Assembly: GCA_947591175.1 (NCBI GenBank)
Contig: CANQDB010000023.1
Span: 1 to 15,667, forward strand
DNA: 15,667 nt
Direction of reading: 5' to 3'
Source of the DNA: an uncultured Bacilli bacterium
GTDB lineage: Bacteria > Bacillota_I > Bacilli_A > RF39 > UBA660
The notes under the pieces were generated by a model. That model had not been told where the DNA came from. It ran no database searches and was given only the letters and a program-made list of their open reading frames with translations. How positions within the stretch are numbered: the stretch's first letter is position 1; each line of letters starts with the position of its first letter. The position numbers were made by a program, and so were the translations under genes. Below are positions 1 through 6,912 of the stretch, in pieces.

Positions 1-59
1 ACAAGCGGAAGAAATAAATATTCTACAAATATTAGGTATAATATGTGATTACAATTTTT

Positions 60-290
60 CTTAAGTTGACAGCATTGTGGTGGTGTGAGAGGGAAAAGTA
101 TTCAAGAATTATCTTGAAAAGTTTTCTCTACTCGATTGACTTTTAAATGTGCCCGCCTCCTCTTTTTAGAGGGCAGGGATTTATCTATAAAAAAATTTCT
201 CTCGTTTCCCGTGTTCTCTCCCGGTTTGCTCGTTTCTGCGACGTCACCCTTGGTTCAACCGCGGTGGCAACTTTTGAATTTTACTTCTTA
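60..290. ncRNA. Candidate structured noncoding RNA or leader, family not recognised
   Basis: This gene-free stretch is markedly richer in G and C than the intergenic DNA elsewhere in the window and is full of inverted repeats. A closing stem pairs AAGTTG (63-68) with CAACTT (268-273). A hairpin at 90-129 has 14 pairs, one of them G-U, and two mismatches. A central hairpin at 146-182 is built on CCTCT/AGAGG with outer CCC/GGG and AAAT/ATTT. A fourth stem pairs GTCACC (243-248) with GGTGGC (263-268). The central hairpin sits almost exactly midway between the closing arms, so the whole could be one rod-like RNA of about 210 nt. A good minus-strand promoter lies just outside (297-325), whereas on the plus strand there is only a TATAAT at 37-42 with a poor -35. 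No clear terminator follows on the minus side, so the strand is unsettled. I compared it by eye with T-box, tmRNA, SRP, RNase P and 6S RNA and found no convincing match. The rest of 1-337 is AT-rich and shows nothing else. Confidence 0.42.
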
Positions 291-296
291 CTTAAA

Positions 297-325
297 TTTA
301 TAGAGACGTGAAGAATGATTGTTAA
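297..325 (-). promoter_or_regulatory. Promoter reading leftward into the structured region
   Basis: On the minus strand TTAACA (325-320) is followed by exactly 17 bases and then TATAAA (302-297). Each hexamer is one base from the sigma-A consensus. Transcription would start near 290, about 15 bases before the closing stem of the candidate RNA. It lies downstream of the terminator of the activase operon, so it would be an independent transcription unit. Confidence 0.5.
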
Positions 326-336
326 TTATAGTATTC

Positions 337-370
337 AAAAATGGAGCCTATTTTGTAATGGCTCCATTTT
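337..370 (-). terminator. Intrinsic terminator of the activase operon
   Basis: A perfect 11-bp stem pairs AAAATGGAGCC (338-348) with GGCTCCATTTT (360-370) around an 11-base loop. On the minus strand it is followed by a short T run. The TAG stop of the activase gene (350-348) lies at the junction of loop and stem, so the last codons form one arm of the terminator. Confidence 0.8.
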
Positions 371-1298
371 CACATCTATTACCCCAAGCATCGATTAACT
401 CACACTCTTTACGAATAGTAATAATCTCACAATGATTAGGACACTTTTGACACTCGATACCGATAGTTTTGAAATTAAGATCTTTGATATCCCAACTAAA
501 AGGTCTTTTTTCTTTGGTCCTTTCGGCTAAAATAGCAACACCATAGGCACCCATTAAGTGACCATAGTTATCGGTAATTACTTCTTCTCCCAAGAGTTCT
601 TCGAAGGCTTTCTTGACACCTTTATTTTTACTGACACCGCCTTGGAAAATGATAGGGGAAAGTATTCTTTTTCCTTTTCCGACGTTGTTTAAGTAGTTGA
701 TTGCCACACTTTTACAAAGCCCCGCGATAATATCTTCTTTACTGTAACCCATTTGGGCTTTGTGAACTAAATCACTTTCAGCAAATACTGTGCATCTTGC
801 TGCAATTTTTGTAGGATGCTTGCTTGTAAGAGCAATATCTCCAAATTCTTCGACTGGAATATGAAGGCGTTCCGCTTGACTTGATAAAAAAGCCCCAGTC
901 CCAGCAGCACACAATGTATTCATGGCATAGTCTTCGATAATTCCTTTATTTAATAAAATAATCTTGGAGTCTTGTCCACCAATTTCGATAATTGTTCTAA
1001 TATTTGGATGTCTTGTTAAAGTCCCAATCGCGTGGGCCGTTATTTCATTCTTGACGATAATAGCATTTAAAATAGCTCCGATTAATTTTCGGGCTGACCC
1101 TGTCGTACCGACTCCCACAATATTTATCTTTTTCTTTAGACATTGTCTTTCTAAACTAGCAAGTAACCTTTTTACGGCCTCCACGGGGTTTCCATTAGTC
1201 CACAAATAATCTTCCGCTAAAATGTCTTTTTCGCGGTTGATAACGACACCTTTCGTCGAAATAGAACCGATATCTATTCCTAAATAACCCTCAGTCAT
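348..1298 (-). CDS. HgdC/BadF-type ATPase, 2-hydroxyacyl-CoA dehydratase activase family
   Basis: This 316-residue protein belongs to the BadF/BadG/BcrA/BcrD ATPase family, whose members use ATP hydrolysis to inject a low-potential electron into a 2-hydroxyacyl-CoA dehydratase, benzoyl-CoA reductase or double-cubane partner. Seen here: the phosphate-1 motif GIDIGSIST (residues 7-15), the GGQDSK motif (107-112), and the two cysteines that in homodimeric activases share one [4Fe-4S] cluster, C130 in NTLCAAGTG and C169 in ARCTVFAES. The C-terminal tail has extra cysteines (C283, C286, C290, C299, C309), a pattern I associate with large activases fused to DUF2229 partners. The start overlaps the upstream stop as ATGA, with AGGAGA five bases upstream. 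It is the last gene of the three-gene operon and ends inside its own terminator. The physiological substrate cannot be read from the sequence. Confidence 0.93.
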   Translation of the reverse strand: MTEGYLGIDIGSISTKGVVINREKDILAEDYLWTNGNPVEAVKRLLASLERQCLKKKINIVGVGTTGSARKLIGAILNAIIVKNEITAHAIGTLTRHPNIRTIIEIGGQDSKIILLNKGIIEDYAMNTLCAAGTGAFLSSQAERLHIPVEEFGDIALTSKHPTKIAARCTVFAESDLVHKAQMGYSKEDIIAGLCKSVAINYLNNVGKGKRILSPIIFQGGVSKNKGVKKAFEELLGEEVITDNYGHLMGAYGVAILAERTKEKRPFSWDIKDLNFKTIGIECQKCPNHCEIITIRKECELIDAWGNRCENGAITK

Positions 1299-2368
1299 TT
1301 CTTCTCCTTTCGCATTTTTAACATATCGTAAAATGCTTCTAGTCTTGTCTTAATCCCAACTTCACTCGTATTACTATCGAAACTAAAAAAGATTACCGGC
1401 AAATTTTCATCCGCACATATCTTCGAAATAATAGGAATAGCTCCAATTTCAGGGGTACAGCCAAAAGGCTTAATGTGAATGACTCCATCGTATCCTGCTT
1501 CAGCTAAAAGTTTACATCTTCCGACATTATCCATACCGTCCGCCCCAATCGTATACTTACAGTACTCGGGTATCTTTTTTAATAACTTCTTTTCGACGTG
1601 CGGCTTCTTAAAAAGTAAATAAGTTAAATCCGTAAACCTTCTAACCTCGATATGCATTTTGGCTAACTCTTTTTCCAAAAAATAATTTGAAAATGGTTCC
1701 ATCGAAGTATATAGTTCTCCGATAATTCCCACTTTAAGACAATCCTTTGGCTTATCTATTGGAATCTCCCTAAATTTCTTCAAGTACTTTTTATAGGCTC
1801 GATGAAGTCCTAAAAACGTGTGAACTTTTGAAAAAGAATCTAACATTTCCTTTTGGACTTTTAAAAAAGAACCATCTTCTCTTTCAAACCCAATATTACT
1901 TCTAACATAGACATCAATCTTATCCATATCACTTACCATCTTTAGAGCAAGTAGGGTGTAATAGGCATATTTCCCAAACCATAGACGTGGTTGTATTTGT
2001 TTTAGTGTCCGATATAAATAAGTAGGAGCAAAGTATCTTTGATTTAACATAGTATAAAACTTAAAGTGATATCCCAAATCCTTTAAAATTTGTTCTTGCA
2101 CTTCAGCGTAGTAGCCGTACCTACAACCACCTCCTGCTTGTACTAAGATAGTTGCCCCTTCTTCTAAAGCCTCGATAAAGTTTCCTAAATTATATTTAAA
2201 AGGAATACAGACAAAATCAGGACTATACTTGGTCCCTAATTCGATAGTCTTCCTTGTAATTGGAGGAGCCATTTTGACTTCCATTTTTAAAAGTCGCTTC
2301 AAAAGATAAGTAATCGGTACGTAATAATTTCCTAATTGGGGAAAACTAACGACTTCTTTGTTCGACAT
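1295..2368 (-). CDS. CoA protein activase / 2-hydroxyacyl-CoA dehydratase-like protein
   Basis: This 357-residue cytoplasmic protein has the signature of the dehydratase-like component that accompanies HgdC-type activases. Residues 8-20 read SFPQLGNYYVPIT. Residues 54-82 hold C54 in CIPFK and C82 in GGGCRYGYY. C304 lies in IKPFGCTPEIGA, and the end carries the TSEVGIKTRLEAF motif (334-346). These conserved cysteines are the likely ligands of an iron-sulfur cluster, by analogy with HgdB/HgdA and double-cubane cluster proteins. It overlaps the upstream gene by 23 bases and the downstream activase by four, which implies translational coupling. Its ribosome binding site is weak (AAAGGAAA, spacing about nine). 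In many Clostridia the equivalent domains are fused or adjacent. Which reduction or dehydration it performs is not known. Confidence 0.85.
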   Translation of the reverse strand: MSNKEVVSFPQLGNYYVPITYLLKRLLKMEVKMAPPITRKTIELGTKYSPDFVCIPFKYNLGNFIEALEEGATILVQAGGGCRYGYYAEVQEQILKDLGYHFKFYTMLNQRYFAPTYLYRTLKQIQPRLWFGKYAYYTLLALKMVSDMDKIDVYVRSNIGFEREDGSFLKVQKEMLDSFSKVHTFLGLHRAYKKYLKKFREIPIDKPKDCLKVGIIGELYTSMEPFSNYFLEKELAKMHIEVRRFTDLTYLLFKKPHVEKKLLKKIPEYCKYTIGADGMDNVGRCKLLAEAGYDGVIHIKPFGCTPEIGAIPIISKICADENLPVIFFSFDSNTSEVGIKTRLEAFYDMLKMRKEKK

Positions 2369-3275
2369 TTGTTATTTTCCTTTCTTTAATCATATCTAAA
2401 AAACTCTCTAACCTTGTGACTAATCCAACTTCACTATTTAATTCGTCCCTTATCAAAGTAATCATCGGAACCCCTTTAACTTTCCGAACCATCATCTCAT
2501 TTACTAAAGAATCTGGGCCACATGGAAAAGAACTGATGATAATTACGCCATCCACTTTTTTGCGGTAATACACTAATGAAGCAACCAAATCCTTATTAAA
2601 AGTCCAATACATATTGGGATCTACCAACTTTGCGTCTTCTTCGCGCCTTTTTAAATCATATCGATCGGAGTAGAGGACTACCACTTTTTCCTTTTTTAGA
2701 TAGTCACTAATTTCGCCACCTACTAATTGGTCGTAGAGGTTATATGGATGTCCGACTAGTAAAATCTTTAAACTATCCTGCTTGAGTAGTAGATTTTGAT
2801 AATCGATACCATCTAGTTTTTTCTCCTGCTCTTTTTCCTTGGCTTTAAAATAAGCGTTAGCCGTCTTTCTTAAAGAGAACCCCAAAACTTCGCCCATTTT
2901 TAAAAAAGCATTAAACTCACTCTCGTTATGTTCGACATCGACGTTGTAATTTAAAATCTTTACTTTAAAGAGATTTCTTGTCAAGTCATATAACCCTGAA
3001 AAATTAGTACACATTTTCTCTTTTTTCCTGATACAGACAAGTCTTGGTACCAAAACATAATCGCAGGTTTTTGCAAGTTCCTCGACGTGTCCCATAAAAA
3101 TTTTCATAGCAAGGCACGTTTCATCCACGACATACTTTCTTCCTTTTTCGATAGTCTCTTGTGTCGTCTTCGAAGAAACCAAAACTTGTAGACCTAATTC
3201 CTTAAAAAACGTCCGCCATAATACTGCATAATGATAATATAGTAATGCTCTAGGTATTCCAATTTTTATTGCCAA
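2346..3275 (-). CDS. DUF2229-type activase-related protein, first gene of the operon
   Basis: I place the start at a TTG (3275-3273), giving 309 residues that begin LAIKIGIPRALLYYHY, the usual N terminus of the DUF2229 domain found in large CoA-dehydratase activases. GAGTGG lies six bases upstream as a weak Shine-Dalgarno site. An ATG exists further up at 3407, but its extra 44 residues look like no family and would run back through the ylmH promoter into the ylmH coding region. Conserved features in the 309-residue numbering are C54 (DETCLAMKIFMGH), C71, C81 and C89 in the following stretch, C252 in SSFPCGPDS, and an ending with SEVGLVTRLESF. That ending parallels the end of the next gene, so the two proteins look like paralogous halves of one fold. 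It probably works with the two downstream proteins in an ATP-driven low-potential electron transfer system of unknown substrate. Confidence 0.8.
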   Translation of the reverse strand: MAIKIGIPRALLYYHYAVLWRTFFKELGLQVLVSSKTTQETIEKGRKYVVDETCLAMKIFMGHVEELAKTCDYVLVPRLVCIRKKEKMCTNFSGLYDLTRNLFKVKILNYNVDVEHNESEFNAFLKMGEVLGFSLRKTANAYFKAKEKEQEKKLDGIDYQNLLLKQDSLKILLVGHPYNLYDQLVGGEISDYLKKEKVVVLYSDRYDLKRREEDAKLVDPNMYWTFNKDLVASLVYYRKKVDGVIIISSFPCGPDSLVNEMMVRKVKGVPMITLIRDELNSEVGLVTRLESFLDMIKERKITNVEQRSR

Positions 3276-3344
3276 TTTTATCCACTCATTTCGGTTTACT
3301 ATATGAACTAAACAACCTAAATAGAAGTAAAAACTATCGACATA

Positions 3345-3353
3345 TGGTATAAT
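3345..3353 (+). promoter_or_regulatory. Extended -10 promoter of ylmH
   Basis: TGgTATAAT is a consensus extended -10 element without a recognisable -35. The predicted start is near 3360, giving a leader of only about 12 bases, which contains the GAGGAGG ribosome binding site. It lies in the divergent gap with the activase operon. Confidence 0.65.
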
Positions 3354-3371
3354 TAAAGAGGAGGAACAACT

Positions 3372-4109
3372 ATGGATGACAAAAATCAATTTTCTAAAGA
3401 AGATCACTTTTTACTAGGACACCTTAAAGACTGTTATCAAGAACACGTAAAAACTGGAAAAACTACTGCTAGTCCTTTCTTAGATGAGTGCGAGCAAAAA
3501 GTTTGTACATCTTTTTTAGGTAGTCAAAAAATACCATACTCAGTTCTTGAACTTAATCCTCTTTGTACTAAAAAAATAATTTATTTTGGTGAAGAAGAAC
3601 ACTTTGCAACTATTTATGAAATAGATAATAGTTCCCTAAATCTTCGTCACCAAGATGTTTTAGGAACTCTTTTTGGACTGGGTTTAACGAAAGAAGTTCT
3701 TGGGGATATCTTTGTCGAACAAAAGAAAATAGTCTTTGCTGTTTTAAACAAAGTAGTACCACTTATCGATAATGAGTTAAAACAAATTGGCAATAAAGTT
3801 ATCTCTTTAAGGAAGATTAACGAAATAATCTTAGAAGAAGTTCACGAAGAAGTTTTTACTATTTTTGTTTCCAGTTTACGAATGGATTCCATACTTAGTC
3901 GCATTATTCCTTGTAGTCGTAAAGTTGCTATAGATTATCTAAAGGAGCATAAAGTTCTTTGCAATTACCAAGAAGCCAAAAATGCCAATCAGATTTTAAA
4001 AGAAGGGGATATTTTATCGATTCGTCATGTTGGAAAATTTCGTCTAGGCCAAGTTCTGGGTAATTCTAAAAGTGGAAAAATAAGACTCGAAGTAATAAAA
4101 TATAGATAA
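3372..4109 (+). CDS. ylmH: YlmH family RNA-binding protein (S4 domain)
   Basis: The 245-residue protein matches the YlmH family in length and layout. It has an N-terminal alpha/beta region, the conserved segment HQDVLGTLFGLGL (93-105) followed by KEVLGDIFV, and a C-terminal S4 RNA-binding domain from about residue 168 (SLRMDSILSRIIPCSRKVA) to about 225. YlmH is encoded near cell-division genes in many Firmicutes. It has more recently been linked to ribosome-associated quality control, binding peptidyl-tRNA on stalled 50S subunits. Here it stands alone, divergent from the activase operon. The start is fixed by GAGGAGG seven to eight bases upstream. No clear terminator follows, so some readthrough into the next gene is possible. 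Confidence 0.93.
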   Translation: MDDKNQFSKEDHFLLGHLKDCYQEHVKTGKTTASPFLDECEQKVCTSFLGSQKIPYSVLELNPLCTKKIIYFGEEEHFATIYEIDNSSLNLRHQDVLGTLFGLGLTKEVLGDIFVEQKKIVFAVLNKVVPLIDNELKQIGNKVISLRKINEIILEEVHEEVFTIFVSSLRMDSILSRIIPCSRKVAIDYLKEHKVLCNYQEAKNANQILKEGDILSIRHVGKFRLGQVLGNSKSGKIRLEVIKYR

Positions 4110-4134
4110 AAATGTACCAAAATAGATTTGTTTT

Positions 4135-4143
4135 TGTTATAAT
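4135..4143 (+). promoter_or_regulatory. Extended -10 promoter of the thioredoxin-like/PH-like gene pair
   Basis: TGtTATAAT with no good -35 hexamer. The predicted transcription start is near 4150, so the leader is about 14 bases and consists essentially of the ribosome binding site AGAGG (4151-4155). Confidence 0.6.
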
Positions 4144-4163
4144 TGAGAAAAGAGGTATATGTT

Positions 4164-4877
4164 ATGAAAGATTACTTAAGAGTTTTAAAAGTTAAAGCCG
4201 ATGCATCGGATAAAGAAATTAAAGATAACTATAGGCGCTTAAAAAGAGAATACGAACAAAAGAAACAAAAGAATAAGTTAATTAAATTAGAAGAAGCATA
4301 TTTAGCATATTTGGAACAAAAGAAAGAAGAAATTAAGGAAAATAAAAAAGAGAAGGATTCTAATATAAAAGAAACTAAGGAAATTTCTACCAAAGATAAA
4401 GGACAAGATAATCATTTGAATGTTATCGGTAAAAGAATTGTCACAGTTTTATCAGTTGTCGCCATCGTCTTAGGACTCTACCTAGTTTCAGAAGTTCAAA
4501 ATGTAAGTGCTAGAATTAATACTAATCCACTTACGGAAATCACGTTTGACGAATTTTTAACTACTTATGCGGGCACGGAAGACACTATTGTAATGGTAGG
4601 AAGACCAACATGTTCTTGGTGTCAAAAGTATAAACCACTTTTGGAAAAAATTGTGGCTATTCATGGTATTGATATCAAATATTTAAATATCGATAAATTT
4701 ACTGATGACGAAAAGAGTGCCTATTTAGCAATTGATACTGTTTCAGGTGGACAGGGTGGTATTGGGACTCCTATTACTTTAGTTGTAAGTGACAATAGCA
4801 TTAAAGCTCGAATAGATGGATATAAAGAACAAGCAACAGTTGAGAATTTCTTAAAAGAAAACAAACTCATTAAATAG
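4164..4877 (+). CDS. Membrane-anchored thioredoxin-like protein with a J-like N-terminal domain
   Basis: A 237-residue fusion. Residues 1-30 (DYLRVLKVKADASDKEI) match the helix I-II region of a DnaJ J-domain, but the HPD tripeptide that stimulates DnaK is absent. A lysine- and glutamate-rich charged linker follows (about 31-88). One membrane helix spans about 91-110, with positive charges on its N-terminal side, so the N terminus should be cytoplasmic. The C-terminal part (about 125-237) is thioredoxin-like, with C150-S-W-C153 in GRPTCSWCQKY and a probable cis-proline at P203 (GIGTPITLV). It should face outside the membrane. The thioredoxin part recalls bacteriocin-accessory or PedC-like proteins. 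It probably acts in thiol-disulfide exchange on exported proteins. I chose the ATG at 4164 with AGAGG eight bases upstream. A TTG at 4143 overlaps the -10 element and is unlikely. Confidence 0.85.
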   Translation: MKDYLRVLKVKADASDKEIKDNYRRLKREYEQKKQKNKLIKLEEAYLAYLEQKKEEIKENKKEKDSNIKETKEISTKDKGQDNHLNVIGKRIVTVLSVVAIVLGLYLVSEVQNVSARINTNPLTEITFDEFLTTYAGTEDTIVMVGRPTCSWCQKYKPLLEKIVAIHGIDIKYLNIDKFTDDEKSAYLAIDTVSGGQGGIGTPITLVVSDNSIKARIDGYKEQATVENFLKENKLIK

Positions 4878-4886
4878 AGGTGTAAA

Positions 4887-5333
4887 ATGAAAAATAAAAG
4901 TGTCGAAGAACTCGCTGTAGAGTTCAAAAGAAAGTATCCTAAAACTATTGCCTGGCGAGTTAGAAAAAATGCACGAGTAGTAGATAAGTATTTAAATCCT
5001 GGTGAAGAACCTCTCTTTGTCTTCGTTGGCCAGAAGAATCACCGTTTTTATGATTTCTTTCAAACAGCGGTCGTCGCTCTTACTAATCAAAGAATTTTAA
5101 TTGGGCGTAAAAGGGTAGTCTTCGGTTACTTTGTCAATGCCGTTACTCCCGATATGTATAACGATTTAAGTATTTCGGTTGGTATCCTTTGGGGGAGAGT
5201 TATCATCGATACCGTTAAAGAAGTCATGTGCTTTTCCAATATCAGCAAAGATGCTTTAGATGAGATTGAAACAAATATTACTTCGTATATGATGAGCGAA
5301 AAGAAAAAATATAAAATTAGCCAAAAGCCATAA
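4887..5333 (+). CDS. Small PH-like domain protein (bacterial PH family), function unknown
   Basis: A 148-residue cytoplasmic protein that starts nine bases after the previous stop, with AGAGGTG overlapping that stop, so the two genes are cotranscribed and probably coupled. The core (about 33-132) has the pattern of bacterial PH-like domains: LNPGEEPLFVF, then ALTNQRILIGRKRV, alternating hydrophobic beta strands, and a closing amphipathic helix (SKDALDEIETNI). The ends are lysine-rich. There is no membrane segment or catalytic motif. Bacterial PH-like domains have no single known role. The assignment rests on the pattern alone and is moderately sure. Confidence 0.65.
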   Translation: MKNKSVEELAVEFKRKYPKTIAWRVRKNARVVDKYLNPGEEPLFVFVGQKNHRFYDFFQTAVVALTNQRILIGRKRVVFGYFVNAVTPDMYNDLSISVGILWGRVIIDTVKEVMCFSNISKDALDEIETNITSYMMSEKKKYKISQKP

Positions 5334-5362
5334 AAGGGAACTATTCAAAAAGTTCTTTTTTT
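5333..5362 (+). terminator. Intrinsic terminator after the PH-like gene
   Basis: A 10-bp stem pairs AAAGGGAACT (5333-5342) with AGTTCTTTTT (5351-5360), including two G-U pairs, and leads straight into a T run. The end of the T run runs into the extended -10 element of the next gene. Confidence 0.75.
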
Positions 5363-5370
5363 GTTATACT
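5362..5370 (+). promoter_or_regulatory. Extended -10 promoter of the 416-residue gene
   Basis: TGtTATACT with no clear -35. It abuts the T run of the preceding terminator. The leader is short and carries GGAGG (5381-5385). Confidence 0.5.
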
Positions 5371-5393
5371 AATGATAGTAGGAGGGAATACTG

Positions 5394-6644
5394 ATGAAGA
5401 GAATATTATCTTTTACGATTTTTTTAGGCATCTTAATTTTGGCATTCCAGTTCTTAGTGGTATTTTTTACTAAGGAACATAATATTGAATACAGTTTAAC
5501 TAAGGACAACGAAACTTTTGCGATAGTTGAAAAATTACTAGAAAGTGATAATGAACCTATATATCAATTCCAAGTTACGTGGAATGACAAATTGTTCTTA
5601 TTTGAAAATAAACATGATTACAACAAACAAGATAAGATAATTACGGATATAAAATATTTTAAAAATGATCAAGCCCAATGTATTTATCCAGTCTATGTCG
5701 ACGATAAAGAAGACGTTCATGATCCTATTTGCAATCAAAATGGTAATCTTTATAGTTACACGGCTTTAAAAAGTGAGAACTCATCCATTGCTTCTTTTCA
5801 AGAAGAATTATTGAAAGATGGCTACCATTTACCTAGTTGGGAACCATCTAGTGAACAAAAAGAATATACAGGTTTATATACTTATCAAGCTGACATTCCT
5901 CAAAATATATATGTTGGTGTATGGAAGTATCAAGGAATCGAAAGTTTGTCCCAAAATGATGAAAAATATACTTCTCTATTACTTGTAGATGCTTATCAGA
6001 AGAAACCACTTTTAGTTGATAATTACTTTGTTATGCCAAATATTGATACGACTAGCGAATTTAACTCAATTTTAATTACGGATATTACACTTTTTGGGAA
6101 GTCGACTATTGAATTAGAAAAAGGTATCTCTAATAATTACTATTTTAATGGCGTTGTCGATGGCAAGGCATATCTATTTGATAAGACTAATGTTAAACAA
6201 TATGAAATTAATCCTAAAGAGAAATCTATAAGAGAAATTGGTAATACTGAAGTTAATGCCCAGTATTATGACGGAAATACTTGGCAAGATAGAAATATTT
6301 ATGACTTTGTAAATAGTACGATTTTATTTGGTAAAGATTATCACCAAGTCGAAGGAATAAAAAATTATCCTTTTAAAGAAGTCGTCGAAACTGACAATAG
6401 TTTCTATTATATCGATTCGAGTAACCATCTTTATCGTTTATACAAATCTAATTTAGATAATCCTATATTATTGTGTACAGCTCCATCACTTAAAGAACTG
6501 AGAGTTACTAATGATTATGTTTTCTTCATATCGGGAAATACAATTTATTTCTACCATGATGCCTATGGTCAAAGACCGCTTATTACGTATAATGAATTTT
6601 TGTATAATGCTGAGGGCGTTTATAACGTTTACTACAAAAAATAA
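5394..6644 (+). CDS. Membrane-anchored extracytoplasmic protein, function unknown
   Basis: I do not recognise this 416-residue protein. It begins with a short basic stretch and one strong hydrophobic helix (about residues 4-25), without an obvious signal-peptidase site or lipobox, so it is probably an N-terminally anchored protein exposed outside the cell. The remainder is rich in tyrosine, asparagine, aspartate and serine and consists of alternating short beta-type strands with recurring aromatic pairs (for example NSFYYIDSSNHLYRL and DYVFFISGNTIYFY). A beta-propeller-like or other repetitive beta fold is therefore possible. Two cysteines lie close together (in AQCIYPV and DPICNQ, near residues 95-113) and could form a disulfide. 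It has its own promoter and terminator and is not in an operon. GGAGG upstream supports the start. Confidence 0.72.
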   Translation: MKRILSFTIFLGILILAFQFLVVFFTKEHNIEYSLTKDNETFAIVEKLLESDNEPIYQFQVTWNDKLFLFENKHDYNKQDKIITDIKYFKNDQAQCIYPVYVDDKEDVHDPICNQNGNLYSYTALKSENSSIASFQEELLKDGYHLPSWEPSSEQKEYTGLYTYQADIPQNIYVGVWKYQGIESLSQNDEKYTSLLLVDAYQKKPLLVDNYFVMPNIDTTSEFNSILITDITLFGKSTIELEKGISNNYYFNGVVDGKAYLFDKTNVKQYEINPKEKSIREIGNTEVNAQYYDGNTWQDRNIYDFVNSTILFGKDYHQVEGIKNYPFKEVVETDNSFYYIDSSNHLYRLYKSNLDNPILLCTAPSLKELRVTNDYVFFISGNTIYFYHDAYGQRPLITYNEFLYNAEGVYNVYYKK

Positions 6645-6678
6645 AAGATTTGTGCACGAACACAAATCTTTGTTTTTA
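6644..6678. terminator. Bidirectional intrinsic terminator between the 416-residue gene and tRNA-Cys
   Basis: A perfect 11-bp stem pairs AAAGATTTGTG (6644-6654) with CACAAATCTTT (6661-6671) around a 6-base loop. On the plus strand GTTTTTA follows, and on the minus strand TTATTTTTT follows, so it can end transcription of both converging genes. Its first base is the last base of the TAA stop of the plus-strand gene. Confidence 0.85.
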
Positions 6679-6680
6679 TA

Positions 6681-6754
6681 TGGAGGGCCTAGTCGGATTT
6701 GAACCAACGATCAGGGAGTTGCAGTCCCACGCCTTACCACTTGGCTATAGACCC
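6681..6754 (-). tRNA. tRNA-Cys (anticodon GCA), CCA encoded
   Basis: Read on the minus strand from 6754. The acceptor arm GGGTCTA pairs with TAGGCCC (one G-U). The D arm is GCC/GGC with loop AAGTGGTAA. The anticodon loop CTGCAAC presents GCA. The T arm is GTTGG/CCGAC with loop TTCAAAT. The discriminator base is U73, an identity base for cysteinyl-tRNA synthetase, and CCA is encoded (6683-6681). The outermost anticodon-stem pair is T-T. It is a single-gene unit with its own promoter upstream and a shared terminator downstream. Confidence 0.96.
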
Positions 6755-6775
6755 ATTTCTTTTTTTGGCACTTCT

Positions 6776-6805
6776 ATTGTAATATAGATGAGACTTAAAT
6801 GTCAA
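6776..6805 (-). promoter_or_regulatory. Promoter of tRNA-Cys
   Basis: On the minus strand a perfect TTGACA (6805-6800) is followed after 18 bases by TACAAT (6781-6776). Transcription would start about 15 bases upstream of the tRNA 5' end. This is the only consensus -35 hexamer I found in the window, as expected for a stable-RNA gene. Confidence 0.75.
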
Positions 6806-6849
6806 TGAAAATTCAAGCTAAAATATTATATGTGAAAGACGAAATTTTA

Positions 6850-6878
6850 TTGAAAGGAAGTTCCTAATTTGCTATAAT
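6850..6878 (+). promoter_or_regulatory. Strong promoter of rubrerythrin
   Basis: TTGAAA (6850-6855), exactly 17 bases, then TATAAT (6873-6878) preceded by TGC (6870-6872). It therefore combines a near-consensus -35, optimal spacing and an extended consensus -10. The gene is probably highly expressed. I see no clear operator overlapping it. Confidence 0.8.
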
Positions 6879-6912
6879 ACATAGTGAAATAAAAAAAGAA
6901 GGAGAATAAATT

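Noticed and set aside
241..275. Possible T-box (CCGCGG with GGTGG nearby on either strand)
   Set aside because: The AGGGTGGNACCGCG core is not matched on either strand without several mismatches, the order of stem I, T-box and terminator is not seen, and no downstream aminoacyl-tRNA synthetase or amino-acid gene is visible in the window.
3276..3407. N-terminal extension of the DUF2229 gene
   Set aside because: Unrelated to the family, crosses the ylmH promoter and start, and needs a transcript starting inside ylmH.
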